Assembly (NCBI RefSeq): GCF_947179515.1
Contig: NC_067481.1
Coordinates: forward strand, 9,411,183-9,475,182
Reading direction: 5' to 3'
Origin: Apodemus sylvaticus
Taxonomy: Eukaryota > Chordata > Mammalia > Rodentia > Muridae
DNA: 64,000 bases
Shown: piece by piece, positions 12,250 through 23,345 of the stretch
How positions within the stretch are numbered: the stretch's first letter is position 1
How the letters are laid out: the number at the start of each line of letters is the position of its first letter
Program-made: the position numbers and the translations under genes
The notes under the pieces: generated by a model
Databases searched by the model: none
Told to the model about the DNA's origin: nothing
The model's input: only the letters and a program-made list of their open reading frames with translations

Positions 12250-12365
12250 GACTGACGGGGAGACAGAAGCACAGAGAGGACAAGCAAGCTGCTGTCAATC
12301 ACACAGCACGCTAAGTGGTGCCACCTGGCCCCAAACCAAGCCCTCTGGCTACAGAGACCGTTCCA
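12250..12365 (-). mobile_element. MIR SINE remnant (antisense)
   Basis: The string 'acagaagcacagagaggac', followed by 'cacacagcacgctaagtgg', corresponds to the reverse complement of the MIR core ('gaggcacagagaggttaa ... cacacagctagtaagtgg'). It is old and diverged. Confidence 0.6.
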
Positions 12366-12759
12366 CGTGCTTAGCAGTGTTGCCTGCCCCACCGAAGGCT
12401 GCTGTGTGCCGGGCGACCTCATGGTCACGTCCGCGATGCCACCACCTCTGTGTCGATAGCCTGTCTTTATCTGTGCTTCACAGTGGCTGATCCTGTGGGT
12501 GGCAGGTCACACTCAGCCTAAGGACTCCAGGTCGTTCACTTGCAGTGACACTTATACCCTGGTCAAATGGTGAGGGACCTCTGACCTGTGCACACAGCAC
12601 AGCCTTTGGGGCATCAGAGAAAAGCCAGAAGGTGTAGCTGGGCTGGGGGAGGAAGAGGGAACTTCCCCGGTGTGGGGAGGGTCTCTCTCTGCCTCTCTCC
12701 CACAGGGTGACCTGGACCTCTCAGGGTCCCAGCTGGTCCTGTTGACTCTGGAGGTCTGC

Positions 12760-12778
12760 CAGCGCCCCCTAGTGGCAT
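12760..12778 (-). promoter_or_regulatory. Strong CTCF-like motif
   Basis: On the minus strand the sequence reads TGCCACTAGGGGGCGCTGG, matching the CTCF core in every position I can compare. It does not lie in an obvious SINE. CTCF sites act as insulators and loop anchors; the function here is inferred from the motif alone. Confidence 0.55.
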
Positions 12779-13117
12779 GGTGGTGGTATCCATCCCTCCT
12801 CCCTCCTCCCTGAAGCAAATGGTTCATAGTTTCCCTTTTAACTGTTTTGGGACCCTGCCTCTTGGGGGCTCATTCATTGTTGGCATGGGGGACCCTGCAC
12901 TGAGGAGGAGGCAAACATGGCGGATGGTGCCCAAGCAGGAACAGAGGTTTTTCTCAGGGAGGCTTAGCAAAGATGGTCTTCCATGCGCACCCACACCATT
13001 GTTCTTCCCAGTCCCTTTCTTCTACCTGCTCTTGCAGGAGACACATTGCTTAATCATTCCTGAGTAGCCATTGGGTACCAGCCTCTGGGACGTTCTGATA
13101 GAAGCCTAGAGATGATG

Positions 13118-13183
13118 ACAGACAGACAGACAGACAGACACACACACACACACAGAGAGAGAGAGAGGGAGAGAGAGAGAAAG

Positions 13184-13237
<54 letters not shown>
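13118..13237. repeat. (ACAG)n-(CA)n-(GA)n compound microsatellite
   Basis: ACAG units run to about 13140, CA units to about 13154, then GA to 13236 with a short interruption near 13180. The Arg/Glu and Leu/Ser open frames over it are artefacts. Confidence 0.95.
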
Positions 13238-13242
<5 letters not shown>

Positions 13243-13377
13243 AGAGATCTTTCCTTCCCACCCAGACTTCTTTAGGAGTGGTCCCTGTCTTTGATTTGGT
13301 ATCCCTGGCACAGCCTGAGGCGCCGAGTCTCCTACCTAGCTGGTGTCCGACTGTGGGCATTTATTTGCTGGCTTGCT

Positions 13378-13682
13378 TATTCTGTGTACATGCGTGTGCA
13401 CACATGCAGGTGTGTGCATGCATTCTTATAAAGGGGACAACCTCTTGGTTGTGGTTGTGGGTCTTTTGGGACGGGGTGTCTTACTGGACGGGAGCCTTGC
13501 TGATCCGGCCAGACTGGCAGGCAGGCTAAGAAGCTCCAGGGATGCGCACCCCTCCCCCACTTCCCACCCCACCCGTCCTCTGCTCTGGCTTTGTCACCAC
13601 CTTTGTGTTGACAGGAGAGACACTCAGGCTTCCATGGCAAGCCCTCCAGCCACTGAGCCATCCTCCCAGCCTGGAGACAGCC
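13378..13682 (-). mobile_element. B4 SINE (antisense)
   Basis: A TG-rich left end leads into a B1-like antisense segment ('ccagactggcaggcaggct', then 'ctggctttgtcaccacc') and finishes with 'ccactgagccatcctccca', the reverse of the tRNA-like 5' end. This is the standard reversed order of a B4 ID-B1 composite. Confidence 0.7.
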
Positions 13683-13769
13683 AGGATTTGAAACAGATCT
13701 CTTGACTAGGGAAACCATATGTCTTTCCTAGATGTCCATCTTCGCTTCAATTGCAGCTTCCCCTTGGTC

Positions 13770-14185
13770 CTCTTTGTCTTGGTCAGAGCTTCTATTCCTG
13801 CACAAACATCACTACCAAGAAGCAAGTTGGGGAGGAAAGGGTTTATTGAGCTCACACTTCCATATTGCTGTTCATCACTAAAGGAAGTCAGGACTGGAAC
13901 TCAAGCAGGTCAGGAAGCAGGAGCTGATGCAGAGGCCATGGAGGGATGTTTCTTACTGGCTTGCTTCCCCTGGCTTGCTCAGCTTGCTCTCTTATAGAAC
14001 CCAGGACTACCAGCCCAGGGATGGCACCACCCACAAGGGGCCCTTCCCCCTTGATCACTAATTGAGAAATTGTACCACAGCTGGACCTCATGGAGACACT
14101 TCCCCAACTGAAGCTCCTTTCTCTGTGATAACTCCAGCCTGTGTCAAGTTGATACACAAAACCAGCCAGGACAGGGACCATCTGG
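13770..14185. mobile_element. Rodent L1-type (Lx-like) 3'-end repeat
   Basis: The block contains 'agcaagttggggaggaaag', 'ggtttattgagctcacactt', 'ctgatgcagaggccatggag', 'cccagggatggcaccaccca', 'gatcactaattgagaaattg' and 'tgtcaagttgatacacaaaa' in this order. These mark a very common rodent interspersed repeat of about 420 bp that I believe is an Lx/L1 3'-end segment. The family name and orientation are from memory, not a search. No coding capacity remains. Confidence 0.7.
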
Positions 14186-15790
14186 CAACTCCCACCCTGT
14201 ACCCTGTAGTTCCCCCTTGGGGTGGTTCTATTCCTCTGAGCCCTACTGTGAGCCTGCCTCTGCTACCTTGAGTTGCTTTTGAAGTCTATTTCCCAAGGAC
14301 CAGAAGGCCAGCTTCATGCAGAAGTGCCTGGGTGGTGACTGATTGGCTCCGTCAGACCACCCTTCCGGGGCGCCTCCTACCACGCCGTCGGTGCTTTTCA
14401 CATCTCACTTTGTTCATCTGAGGAACACAGAGCGAGGGCACTAACCCTCACTGCACCCAGGGCAGCCAGCCTGATGGACTCTTGGCAGCCAGCTGGCTAA
14501 CGGGAATCAAGATTGATGGATCTGGGAGGGGTGGCGGTTACTCTCAGGGCTCAGAGCCTTGTGTTTTCCTGCAGTGCCTCGCCTGTCTCCTCAGGTGTTT
14601 CCCACCTTGTCTGCCAGTTTCAGAGATGGGACCACCTCCATCCAGGCTGCTGGGGCTTAATTTAGGCTGAGGGAGAAGGGCTGTTTCCTGGCAATTGGGA
14701 GACTGAAACACTGTCCAGCTCTGTTTTCAATTAGGAAGAGCTCGACTCCCCCCAGGCCTTGCTCCTGCACCTCCAAAGTAGCCAGGGGAGGGGCTGGGGG
14801 GGCAGATGCTGGTAACACCCTTCCCAGGCTTAACAGGCAAGCAGAAGCTGCCCCCCGCCCCCCGCCCCTCCCGGGTGACTTTTAAGGCTGATCTATTCCT
14901 ATTCTACCCTCTCCCTCCTTACCATCCCCTCCCCAACCCGAGGACTCCTGGATGAGATGTTCAAGGGTATTGAACATCTGGCCTGGGCAAAGGGAGAGGA
15001 AATGAACTTGAGCACAGTGCCGTAGCCAGAACCCCAGACTTCCCAGGAACATAGAGGATGAGGCGTGAGGTGACTCTAGGCCATGCAGAGAGACAGGTGA
15101 CACCAGGACACCGACTTGCAGGCGAGGGAGGCCACTGCGTCCTTAGAGCACGCGTGTGAGGGATAATCTCTGCCGTCAGCCCGACTGGATTCGGAGTCCC
15201 CCAGGAAACACACTTGTGGGCGGGCGTGTGTCTTTGAGAGTTTTTCCAGAGGTTGAACAGAGGAGGGACAACTTGCCCATCTTTACCAGGCAGGCTCAAG
15301 ACCGACTCAAGGAGAAGCAGGGCTGTCACCAGCATCGCGTCTCTCCTGCTTCCTGATCACAGCAGACACATCGTCTGTGAAGTTGCTTTCACCACAGTGG
15401 TAAATAAAGTCACTAATACACGGGGTGGGGATGGGACTGGGGACTGGGGACTGGGGGATAAGAGTTTGCAAGAGAGGCAGATGCCTGAGTGGGAGAGCAG
15501 ACACAGGATGTGTGGCCTCCATGAGGAGCCACGTGTTCGTGGCACAGAGTCGTGACTGGCCAGGTAGACAAAGGTGGGAACTACCTGGGCAAGCGACCTG
15601 CGGATGGCTCATCAAGAGGCCGCGACCTGATGTCAGGGCTGCGAGGGAGGCGGAGGGACTTGTAGTATACGGGTCATTTCATGCTCTCACCCACGGATCT
15701 CTCTCTTTCTGGCCCATGCCTGGGTGTGCAGAACTGCAGAGTGTGGGGTTTGCAGTCCCGTTTCTTAACCCTTTCTCTCCCATGTGTCAC
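14186..15790. other. Unique non-coding stretch
   Basis: I recognise no gene or repeat. Around 14650-14770 there is a low-CpG, homeobox-motif-rich patch (several TAATT/CAATTAG-like words). It could be a conserved element, but this cannot be judged without alignment. A short tandem 'ggggactggggactggg' word occurs near 15437-15457. Confidence 0.5.
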
Positions 15791-16085
15791 TCTCGAGGCA
15801 CATGGTGCTTTTGCTGTGTGTGTGTGTCCATATGTGTGTGTAGCCTGGTGGGTGTGTGGAGGCCAGAGGGACATGGCAGGTGTCCTACCTGCTCCATCCT
15901 CTCCCCCTGACTCTAAGACAGCATCTCTCGCAGGAGCGAGGCTGTCCGCCCTCAAGAACCAGCAACCATCCCTTGCCTTTGCATCCCCATCCCAAGGATC
16001 CAGGCTCTGTGTGAGGGTGCTGGGCTCTGAACTCAGGTCTTCACGCCTTTGCAGCAAGCTCTTGGCCCTAGTGTCTCCCCCACAA
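15791..16085 (-). mobile_element. B4 SINE (antisense)
   Basis: The TG-rich end ('tgtgtggaggccagagggac') leads through a degenerate B1-like middle to 'gggtgctgggctctgaactc' and 'gcagcaagctcttggccc', the reverse of the tRNA-like head. It is diverged. Confidence 0.6.
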
Positions 16086-16191
16086 GCTGGCTCCATTATG
16101 TGTATGTAGTTACGGGTGCTCTATGGCCTGTCTTTCTCTATTCACCACTGGGCCCACTGGGTCTTTGGTACCTGGTTGGAGCTGCACGGGC

Positions 16192-16193
<2 letters not shown>

Positions 16194-16224
<31 letters not shown>
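16194..16224. repeat. (GT)n microsatellite
   Basis: About 15 perfect GT units. Confidence 0.95.
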
Positions 16225-16225
<1 letters not shown>

Positions 16226-16725
16226 TATGTGCTTACAGCGGGGAAGGGGTCTCTGGTGAAGAGGATCCTGATGAGGTAGCAGGGCATGGCCAGGAAACTG
16301 TCCAGCTGTGAACCTGGGGCTGCCAGGACACAGCTCGGCCTCCATTTTCTCCTTCTTCTCTGCTTTCCAGTGGCGTGGCTTTTAAGCCTCTTGGACCACT
16401 CTGGCACGCAGCCATAGCTTAAGGGCTGTTTATTCCTGTAAGTGGATGTGCGGGCTCAGTGTTCCTGGGGACCCTTTCTGCGTTCCCCTGCCCTCTGCTC
16501 ATGCTGTGCACCCCATCCTGTGGAACGCCCTGGGCAGTTGGCGTTGGGATGCCTTCCGGGGGTGCTGAATCTTGGTCCTCCCTTCACAGCCTGGCTCTTC
16601 TCTTTGGCCTTCAGAAAGAAGGCAGGGTGTTAAGCAAACACCTCCCTCAAAAGAGAAAAGCTGCATTGTCCTCTTCCAAGTTCATGGCCCGGACTCAAGA
16701 GCCAACTGCCTTGGCTTATGGATTG

Positions 16726-16726
<1 letters not shown>
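16225..16726. other. Unique non-coding stretch
   Basis: No gene or repeat recognised between the two GT arrays. Confidence 0.5.
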
Positions 16727-16759
<33 letters not shown>

Positions 16760-16777
16760 ACACACACACACACACAC
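16727..16777. repeat. (TG)15-(CA)n perfect palindromic microsatellite
   Basis: A run of TG repeats (16727-16756) meets a run of CA repeats (16759-16777) at a central GCGC. The 20 bases on each side of the centre at 16757/16758 are exact reverse complements, giving a 40-bp perfect palindrome of alternating purine and pyrimidine. It could extrude a cruciform or flip to Z-DNA. Confidence 0.95.
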
Positions 16778-17177
16778 TTGCAAACTTGCGGTGGAGGGTG
16801 CAGAGCTTTTAACCCAAAGGTCATAACTTCGGGAGCAGGAGCCGTAGCTGGGAAGTGTCAGGACAGGAGCAGGCTGCCCCGGGCTCTTAGTTTGCACCAT
16901 GGGAGGAAGAGCAGGGGGGTGGCCAGTGGCCTAGGCTGAAACCTGCCCGGTGTCTCCTTGAAAGGCTTGGCGGATGTCCCTATCACATCGCTGTGACAGA
17001 GACACAGGGCTCATTCTGCACTTCCCATTTTGATACAGAGGCGGGTTTTCTGCCCCATATCCTTGAGAACAAGCCGCTATTTTCTCAGGCTGTCCCCAGT
17101 GCCTGGGTATTACGTTTCCAAAGTTTTAATGAGTAATCCTTTTGGTTTGGGTTTGCTTTAACACGGGGTGGAATGAG

Positions 17178-17181
<4 letters not shown>
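16778..17181. other. Unique non-coding stretch
   Basis: Nothing recognisable between the palindromic TG/CA array and the next TG array. Confidence 0.5.

Positions 17182-17229
<48 letters not shown>
17182..17229. repeat. (TG)24 microsatellite
   Basis: Forty-eight bases of uninterrupted TG repeat. Confidence 0.97.
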
Positions 17230-17230
<1 letters not shown>

Positions 17231-19061
17231 AACCTTTTAAAGATGTAGGTAACAGGGGCCCATGAGCTGTCTTGTGTCTCCCATCATGCATTGCCGGATA
17301 ACTCCTTCGGCAGTTTCCTGAGACCCGTGCGGCTGGCAGAGAGGGCGAATGGTCCTCTCAGCCACGTGTATTCAGCGGTGCCCAAGCAAGACTCAAGGGA
17401 AGTCCATGGAGTTGGGCGCAGGCCTCCATCTCAACCTCTGAGCCCCCTGCCTCAAACCCCGACAAAGCTGCCTTTTTTTTCCCTAAGCAGTCTTCTGTGT
17501 CTTGGTCTTGGGGCCCCAGGTCCAAGATCATCCTCTTTTCTCTCTGACCACCGCCCAGTGCTGCCTCTCAGCTCTTCGTTCGTCAGAGCTGGTCTTTCCT
17601 TCTGCCGCTTCCCCTCTTCCTCTCGTTACTCAGCCCTCTTGTGAACAACACCGGGCAGGCGGTGTCTGTCAGAGCCGGAGTGAGGGGCTTGCCACCAGGG
17701 GAGCTGCTCCCATGTTGGGTTCCACACTCCTTACTTCATTGAGCATCCGGGACATTCATTGGTCATAGAGGCTCCAACTTTCCCTCCCTTAAATGTCCAT
17801 TAAAGCAAGAAAACAAAACCACAACCTACAACCCCTCCCCTCTCCCCCCTCCCCGCCTTTACCCCGGGACCTTGCAGGTTCTCCTTTGCTGCAGGTCGTC
17901 CGCAGCACGATTCAGGAGTTGCTGACCTTACTGTGGTGTGAGCAGAAAGCTCTCCATGCAAACCCTGCCTTCTGACCAGAATCCGGGTCTTTCCCTGGGT
18001 TGGCTGTCACGTGGCCCCATTCTCAGTGCCCTCCATGATCCCTGGCCAAGGACAGCCAGCTATAGCCTCCAGCCTGCTGTGCTAGCTAAGGGGGTCTGTG
18101 TCCCTCAGTTGGGGTGTGTGGCAAGCGGCTGAAGGAACTACCTTTTTGATGTTTGGCTTCCACTGTGTTCAGAGGCTGTACGTTGGTCATACATCGAGGG
18201 ACACCTGCATGTGGCCTTCTGTCTCCCCCAGGCCTCCGGGTGCTCTTAGACTGTCGGCTTCAAGACAGGTGTCGGGGTCCCCTGTCAGCAGGAGCCTTCC
18301 AGACATCCTGGCTAGTGAGGCCTTAGGATGAAGAGGAGGGGTCCTGGACCCCAGAGGGGCTGCTCTTACCCCAGGGCCCAGGTTTCTTGGATGCTGCCTC
18401 CTTATTCAGTTTTCATCTTTTAGGCTCCTCACTAAACACAAGGTTAGAAGTTCCAGTTTACAGCCATGTTGTTGGCACGGGAAGATTGACACAACAGAGT
18501 CAAGCATTTTCCTTAGTTGGAAAATGTGTTTTTTTTTTTTCTGAGTTCAAATAAAACTAGGTGTTTTTATGGGTCCTTGGTAGTGCTGCGGACTGTGGCG
18601 TGTGTCTCGTCACCAGACTGGGTAGACAGCCTGTCCTGGCACGAGATCCCTGTCCCCTCTGTACTGTACTGTTGTCCCCTTACCTGTGACTTCTCTACAC
18701 CCTTTCCAGTGCTCAGGGTCAGCTGTGGTGTCCCCCTGCTGTGGCTCTTGAGACTGAGCCCTTTCCCTGAGACAAAGGTGGGGGGGGGGGCTGGCTGAAG
18801 TGCCCTGCCTGGTGCTCAGTGCTGGGACCACGATGCTACAAGGTCTGCCTGTCAGCTTTCAGACCGGTTGCAATGATGATCTTTGGTTGTACTTCGGATG
18901 GGCCGCTCTCTGGAGCAAAACATATACTTCGCTCTATTCTGTCTCTGTTTGTTGGGACTTTGACAGACCTATTCTTGTGCATGACACAGTGACACTCTTT
19001 GCTAGGGAGTCATTTTGGGGAGATTGTTTTTGACAAGAGACTTCGAAGAGGAAATTTAAAT
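17230..19061. other. Unique non-coding stretch
   Basis: Pyrimidine-rich runs occur near 17470-17640 and 17830-17860, with a T-run at about 18530-18540. I recognise no gene. Confidence 0.55.
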
Positions 19062-19230
19062 CCAGGGCATCCACACTCTTGGGGGTATGGTGCCCTCTAG
19101 TGTCCAGGTAGCATTATTACAAATGCATCTCTAAATCTGCCAGTTTTCTGCTGTACTGAAAATCCGGCCCTTCCCTTTCTCACTGGGGTTGGACAGTGCT
19201 TTAGAAAAGTCTCAGACAATTAAGTATATT
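19062..19230. repeat. Copy 1 of a ~165-bp local duplication
   Basis: From 'ccagggcatccacactctt' to 'attaagtatatt', this segment matches 19800-19966 with substitutions and short indels, at an offset of about 738 bp and in the same orientation. Shared words include 'attacaaatgcatctc', 'tgaaaatccggcccttcc' and 'cagtgctttagaaaagtc'. It carries a CTCF-like site at 19089-19105. It could be a local segmental duplication or two copies of an unrecognised dispersed repeat. Confidence 0.85.
19089..19105 (-). promoter_or_regulatory. CTCF-like motif in duplicated block, copy 1
   Basis: The minus strand reads GGACACTAGAGGGCACC, one mismatch from the CTCF core at the first C of CCA. Confidence 0.35.
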
Positions 19231-19799
19231 GAAGAAGGGGCCTTTGGGTGCTAATGTTCAGCATATGCCCCCCACATACCCATGCACCAATGGGGACTTC
19301 TCTGCTGTGTTATTTCTACAGGGCTGGCCTGGTGACACAGATATCAGCCTTGCCCAGGTGGGTGGGAGAGGGTTGTGGTTTCCCTGACCAAGGAGCTCTG
19401 CTTGGCGTTTCCTCCCTGTATTCTGCTTGCAAGTCAGTGTGGACTCTCTGTGGTTCCGGGGATGGAACCCACAGCATGTTGGGAGTTGAATGCTTGACCA
19501 CTGAGATGCCCTCCCCATCTGTGGACAAATGGAGCCTGGGAAAGTTGCAAAGAGATGTGTGTAAGAGAACATTCGGTACGTCGGCGATTGGCATATGTAG
19601 GAGCAGTAGAGGGGGCATGTGGTACATGTCTGGCTCCTCCCTGTGAGCCTCCAGGCACCTGCTTATTGGTCACCCCAGCGGCTGGAGGCGGGCCTGAGGG
19701 TGCTTCATCCTGAGGCTCACAGCCAGGATATCTGGGACCTTTTATCCTGTTAAGCTTTGTACTTCTTCTGGTGGAGCCCATTCAAGGCCAGGGCCAGGG
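19231..19799. other. Unique non-coding spacer between duplicate blocks
   Basis: I recognise no gene. A short 'ccaggg' tandem repetition lies at 19788-19805, just before copy 2. Confidence 0.5.
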
Positions 19800-19966
19800 C
19801 CAGGGCATCCAGACTCTTAGTGTATGGCGCCCTCTAGTGTCCACGCAACATCATTACAAATGCATCTCAAATCTACCAGTTTTCCTGCTGTGCTGAAAAT
19901 CCGGCCCTTCCAGTTCCCATGGGGGTTGGGCAGTGCTTTAGAAAAGTCCCAAACTATTAAGTGTAT
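19800..19966. repeat. Copy 2 of the ~165-bp local duplication
   Basis: Second copy of the block at 19062-19230, roughly 85% identical by eye. It carries the corresponding CTCF-like site at 19826-19842, whose minus strand reads GGACACTAGAGGGCGCC. Confidence 0.85.
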
Positions 19967-20067
19967 CTCAGCCTACTCTGCTACTGGAGGTGTTTAAGAC
20001 AGGTTTCAAACAACGTTATACTTATGAACAAGGAATAAGGACAGGAGTGGGGCTCTATCAAGGATAG

Positions 20068-20192
20068 CTATGAGTTTAAGCTCAGTTGTAAAACACTTGC
20101 CTAGGATCTGTAAAGCACCAAGTTCCATCCTCAGAACAAATCAATCAATCAATCAATCAATTAATAAAGAAAATAAATAAATTAAGATAGAA
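20068..20192 (+). mobile_element. ID-type SINE (tRNA-Ala derived)
   Basis: The body ('aagctcagttgtaaaacact', then 'tgcctaggatctgtaaagc', then 'gttccatcctcag') matches an ID head. It ends in an (AATC)n/A-rich tail at 20136-20190. The copy is diverged, not a young BC1-type ID. Confidence 0.7.
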
Positions 20193-21228
20193 AAAATAAG
20201 ATAAAGCCACAGCTAGGGTAAAATAATTTGTCTCAGCCTCTGCCTCTGCAGTGGCTGGGCTGACCAGAATACCATTTAGTATCCTCTGGAACTTTTTAGA
20301 TCTTTGGATAAATGATCCACGTACCCGTCACTGCTTTAGGTGGCCACGTGGGGATCCTGTACATCCCCAAGATGACCCATAGTTGAGATATCAGCACCAA
20401 GAACTGCGGGATGCACAAGAGAGAACATTGGTGGTGATGGTAGATGCCTTTGGAAAACCTTGAAGCTTAGACCCCAACTTGATGTCAGTTAGAGGGGATT
20501 GGCTTCATCCGCTTCTGATCTTTGGGCTCAGTAGCTGTGGTGAGGGCCAAGAACCTGGTGTTTATGGAAGCCCTTTCCCCCACCCCACCCCCAGTGGTAG
20601 TCCTGGTGGCCTCAGAACCCCACTGGTCTAGGTAAGAGGCAGAAGTCTCTCTTTCTTCCCTCTATGAATGAGAGAGAGGTTGGCAGCAGGCTTGTGAGCA
20701 GTAGCTTGTGGTGACCTGTGACTAGTGTCACTTTAGGTGGACGGTTCTGTTCTTCCTCTGTGCTCCTCTGTCCAAGCCTGTGGTTGCTACGGTGCTGTGG
20801 CATCGTAGTTCAGAAAAGATGGAAAGGGCTTCATCAGAAACATCCAGTCGATCATAGAAAACCCTAGGACAGAGTATGGCTTTGCCTGTACAGCTCTGTG
20901 ACATCTCCTTGGGCACAGAGGGCTGTGTGTTTGCCCTGATGACAATATAACCTACTCTAGGGGGTTCCTGGAACCAGCTGTTGGTTGGAGACTCCATCTG
21001 GGACCAAATTTTAGGTCTCACGGAAGTTCTAGCCTTTTCTTTCAGACCCCAGATGCAGCGCACAGCAGTTGATCATTAAGGCTTCTGTGGTTGCCATGGT
21101 GAGAGCCTCTTCTGGCTCAGGAATCGTAAGCTGCTGGCCTGGGCATGTGGGGTTGGACAACAAGGCATAGCCCACATTCTTCTAAGTGGCTTCTACTGGC
21201 TGATCTGCTCTGCTCCAGACTCTAGGTT
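20193..21228. other. Unique non-coding stretch
   Basis: No gene or repeat recognised. Confidence 0.5.
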
Positions 21229-21256
21229 CACTCTCTGTCTGTCTGTCTGTCTCTTT

Positions 21257-21304
<48 letters not shown>
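21229..21304. repeat. (TCTG)n followed by (TG)22 microsatellite
   Basis: Tetranucleotide TCTG units (about 21233-21251) are followed by an uninterrupted TG run at 21260-21304. Confidence 0.95.
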
Positions 21305-21306
<2 letters not shown>

Positions 21307-21991
21307 CACAGCTGAGCCATGTGCAGGGTCACATGAGCAGTAGGATAGGCTGGGCTTAACACCTAGGTTGGTTGGGTTCTGAAGCTGGTGGAGCATTTGA
21401 GGTTTAAAAGGTGGAGGGGGTCCTAGAACATGTCTGTCACCCATCCATTAATTGCTGATATATTCTTAAGACAAACCCAGCAAACTGTGTCTGTTTAGAA
21501 TGAGTGCAGTGATTTATCACAGTGGATCCCAGTGTGTGGCGGGTAGGGGTGGGGGCTGGTGCCCGTTTCTGCCAAAGCTCTGTGGATAAAGAGCCTGCTA
21601 ATTCCAAAGAGATGGACCCCGGTCCTATTCATAGAGTCCCCGCTGTAGAGGTCCCTGTGGGCCCCTTCCATCCACAAATGTCTGGGCTAAGGTCAAAGTC
21701 TGGCAGGCAGGGAAGACTTACAAAATAGAAACTGTTCATTCCCTGGTCTGCACAACCGCAGGCGCTGTCGCCATCTAGTGGCGCTTGTGTGTATCAGCCT
21801 CACAGGTCTGTCTCATCCTGGGTCTCATCTTGGTTAAGAATGAGTCTCTCCCTTGTCTGAGGCTTGTCACTTCAGGGAGTTGCACAGGGACACGTGGATG
21901 ACATCTGTAGGCTCTGTCTCAGATAAGGCACAGGGAGCCTTTGTCAACAAGCATGGGCTTTGAGGGTGCAGGGAGTGTTTGTAAGTAAGGT
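21305..21991. other. Unique non-coding stretch
   Basis: No gene seen. It holds the CTCF-like motif at 21768-21786. Confidence 0.5.
21768..21786 (-). promoter_or_regulatory. CTCF-like motif
   Basis: The minus strand reads AAGCGCCACTAGATGGCGA. CCACTAGATGGCG fits the CTCF core CCASYAGRKGGCR exactly. It is not inside an obvious SINE. Confidence 0.5.
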
Positions 21992-22184
21992 GGGGCCCGG
22001 AGAGATGGCTCAGCGGTTAAGAGCACTGTCTGCTCTCCCGGAGGTCCTGAGTTCAATTCCCCACACCCACATGGTGGCTCATAATTGTTTCTGATTGTAG
22101 TACCATGGGATTCAATGCCCTCCTCTGGTATGCATATAAAACACCCGTATTTTAAAAATATACACCTAAATAAATCTAAAAAAA
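21992..22184 (+). mobile_element. B2 SINE, nearly full length
   Basis: It begins 'ggggcccggagagatggctc' and has a Pol III A box (about 22002-22016) and B box (about 22049-22060). The body reads 'cacccacatggtggctcata' and the element ends in an A/T-rich tail with AATAAA-like words near 22169-22174. This is the best preserved SINE in the window, with modest divergence. Transcription by RNA polymerase III is possible from the boxes but untested. Confidence 0.9.
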
Positions 22185-22270
22185 GGCAAGGTAACTGTGC
22201 CAATCTTGTTTTTCTCCATTTCCATTTTCCAGTCCTATCGTCAGGAGAGTGAGAGCCATTTCCTGACAGG

Positions 22271-22308
22271 CGTGTGTGTGTGTGTGCGTGTGTGTGTGTG
22301 TGTGTGTG
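22271..22308. repeat. (GT)n microsatellite
   Basis: About 19 GT units with one GC interruption. Confidence 0.95.
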
Positions 22309-23224
22309 CACGCATGTGCGCATGTGTATCATAGACATTACTTTCAGTTCTCCCATAAGGAAGCCTTGCTCCTCCCTCCTGGTCATTCACTCCCATATCT
22401 TCCCCTGTTGCCGGCCGTTGGCCACATGGCCCGTTACAGCGCCTCACTTTTGTCCTGCCTGGAGCGGTTCCTCTCAGGCTGGAGTGATGTCAGGTGTCAG
22501 GTGTGAGTCTCTCATTCTTTCATTCTCCATCAATCACTCGATGTAGTCGCCAGCATTTGGGCCTGGGTTTTCTGGTGATGGGTGTGAGGATTCCTGTAGG
22601 AGTCTCACTGGCAGTAACTGGGACTTAGCACTGGTGACTGCAGCAGCAGCAGCAGCAGCAGCCGTGATCCAGCCTGACCCTGGACAGGGCATGTGAGTGT
22701 TCTCTTGGTGGGGTCACCGCCCCCCACTACCCCCAGCTTTGTCTTCCAAAGGGCACTGCAGGTCACGTGTGCAGGCCACTTGCTGATTCCTGAGACACTG
22801 TGGGTGTCTGTGAGGCGACATTGTTCTCATCTTCTTACTGTGATGTGGGCCCCTGAGGCGTACACACAGTAACCACAGTGACTGCTGTGGTGACAGCTCC
22901 TCCTGGGGACAGCTGACCTTAGATGTCCCTGGAGCCACATCTCCATCTACCCCACTCCTTCCTGTCTTCCTGCATCCCTGGGGTTCAGTAGTGCTCAGGC
23001 AGAGGCAAACTCAGGGGGCTCAGAAACCCCACCCAGTGGCTTCAGTAGCTTGCTCTTCCTTGGTCTGAGAACTTATCCAGAAGCTGTCACTAGCATGTGA
23101 TCGCAGGGCTGCAGGGTGGCTGGGGGTGTCACATGCTGCCTCGTGCAGGAGGAAGAAGGGCCATGGGGGTCACTTAAGAAGGTTGCCTGTTGTATGAATC
23201 CATTGAAAGCAGGTGAGTGCACCT
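22309..23224. other. Unique non-coding stretch with (CAG)n
   Basis: A (CAG)7 trinucleotide run sits at 22640-22662. It lies in no convincing coding frame. No gene recognised. Confidence 0.5.
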
Positions 23225-23345
23225 CCAGGTTGACAGGTGAGGAGGCTGTCGTAGGGACAGCAGAATGAGGTGCGTCCCAGAACTGATAGAAGAGCCAGGA
23301 CTCAAACTCAGGCCACCAGGCTGCTCTGGGATTCCTGCTCTTACC
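23225..23345 (-). mobile_element. MIR SINE remnant (antisense)
   Basis: 'agagccaggactcaaactca', followed by 'ggccaccaggctgctctggg', corresponds to the reverse complement of the MIR 5' half. It is preceded by a degraded 'gaggaggctg' core. Confidence 0.55.

Larger units (their letters stand above)
11880..13110. other. Mostly unique non-coding stretch
   Basis: Apart from the MIR remnant near 12250 and a CTCF-like motif at 12762, I see no recognisable element and no gene. Confidence 0.55.

Noticed and set aside
22640..22662. (CAG)7 as a possible polyglutamine exon
   Set aside because: Only seven units, no flanking coding frame with exon signals.
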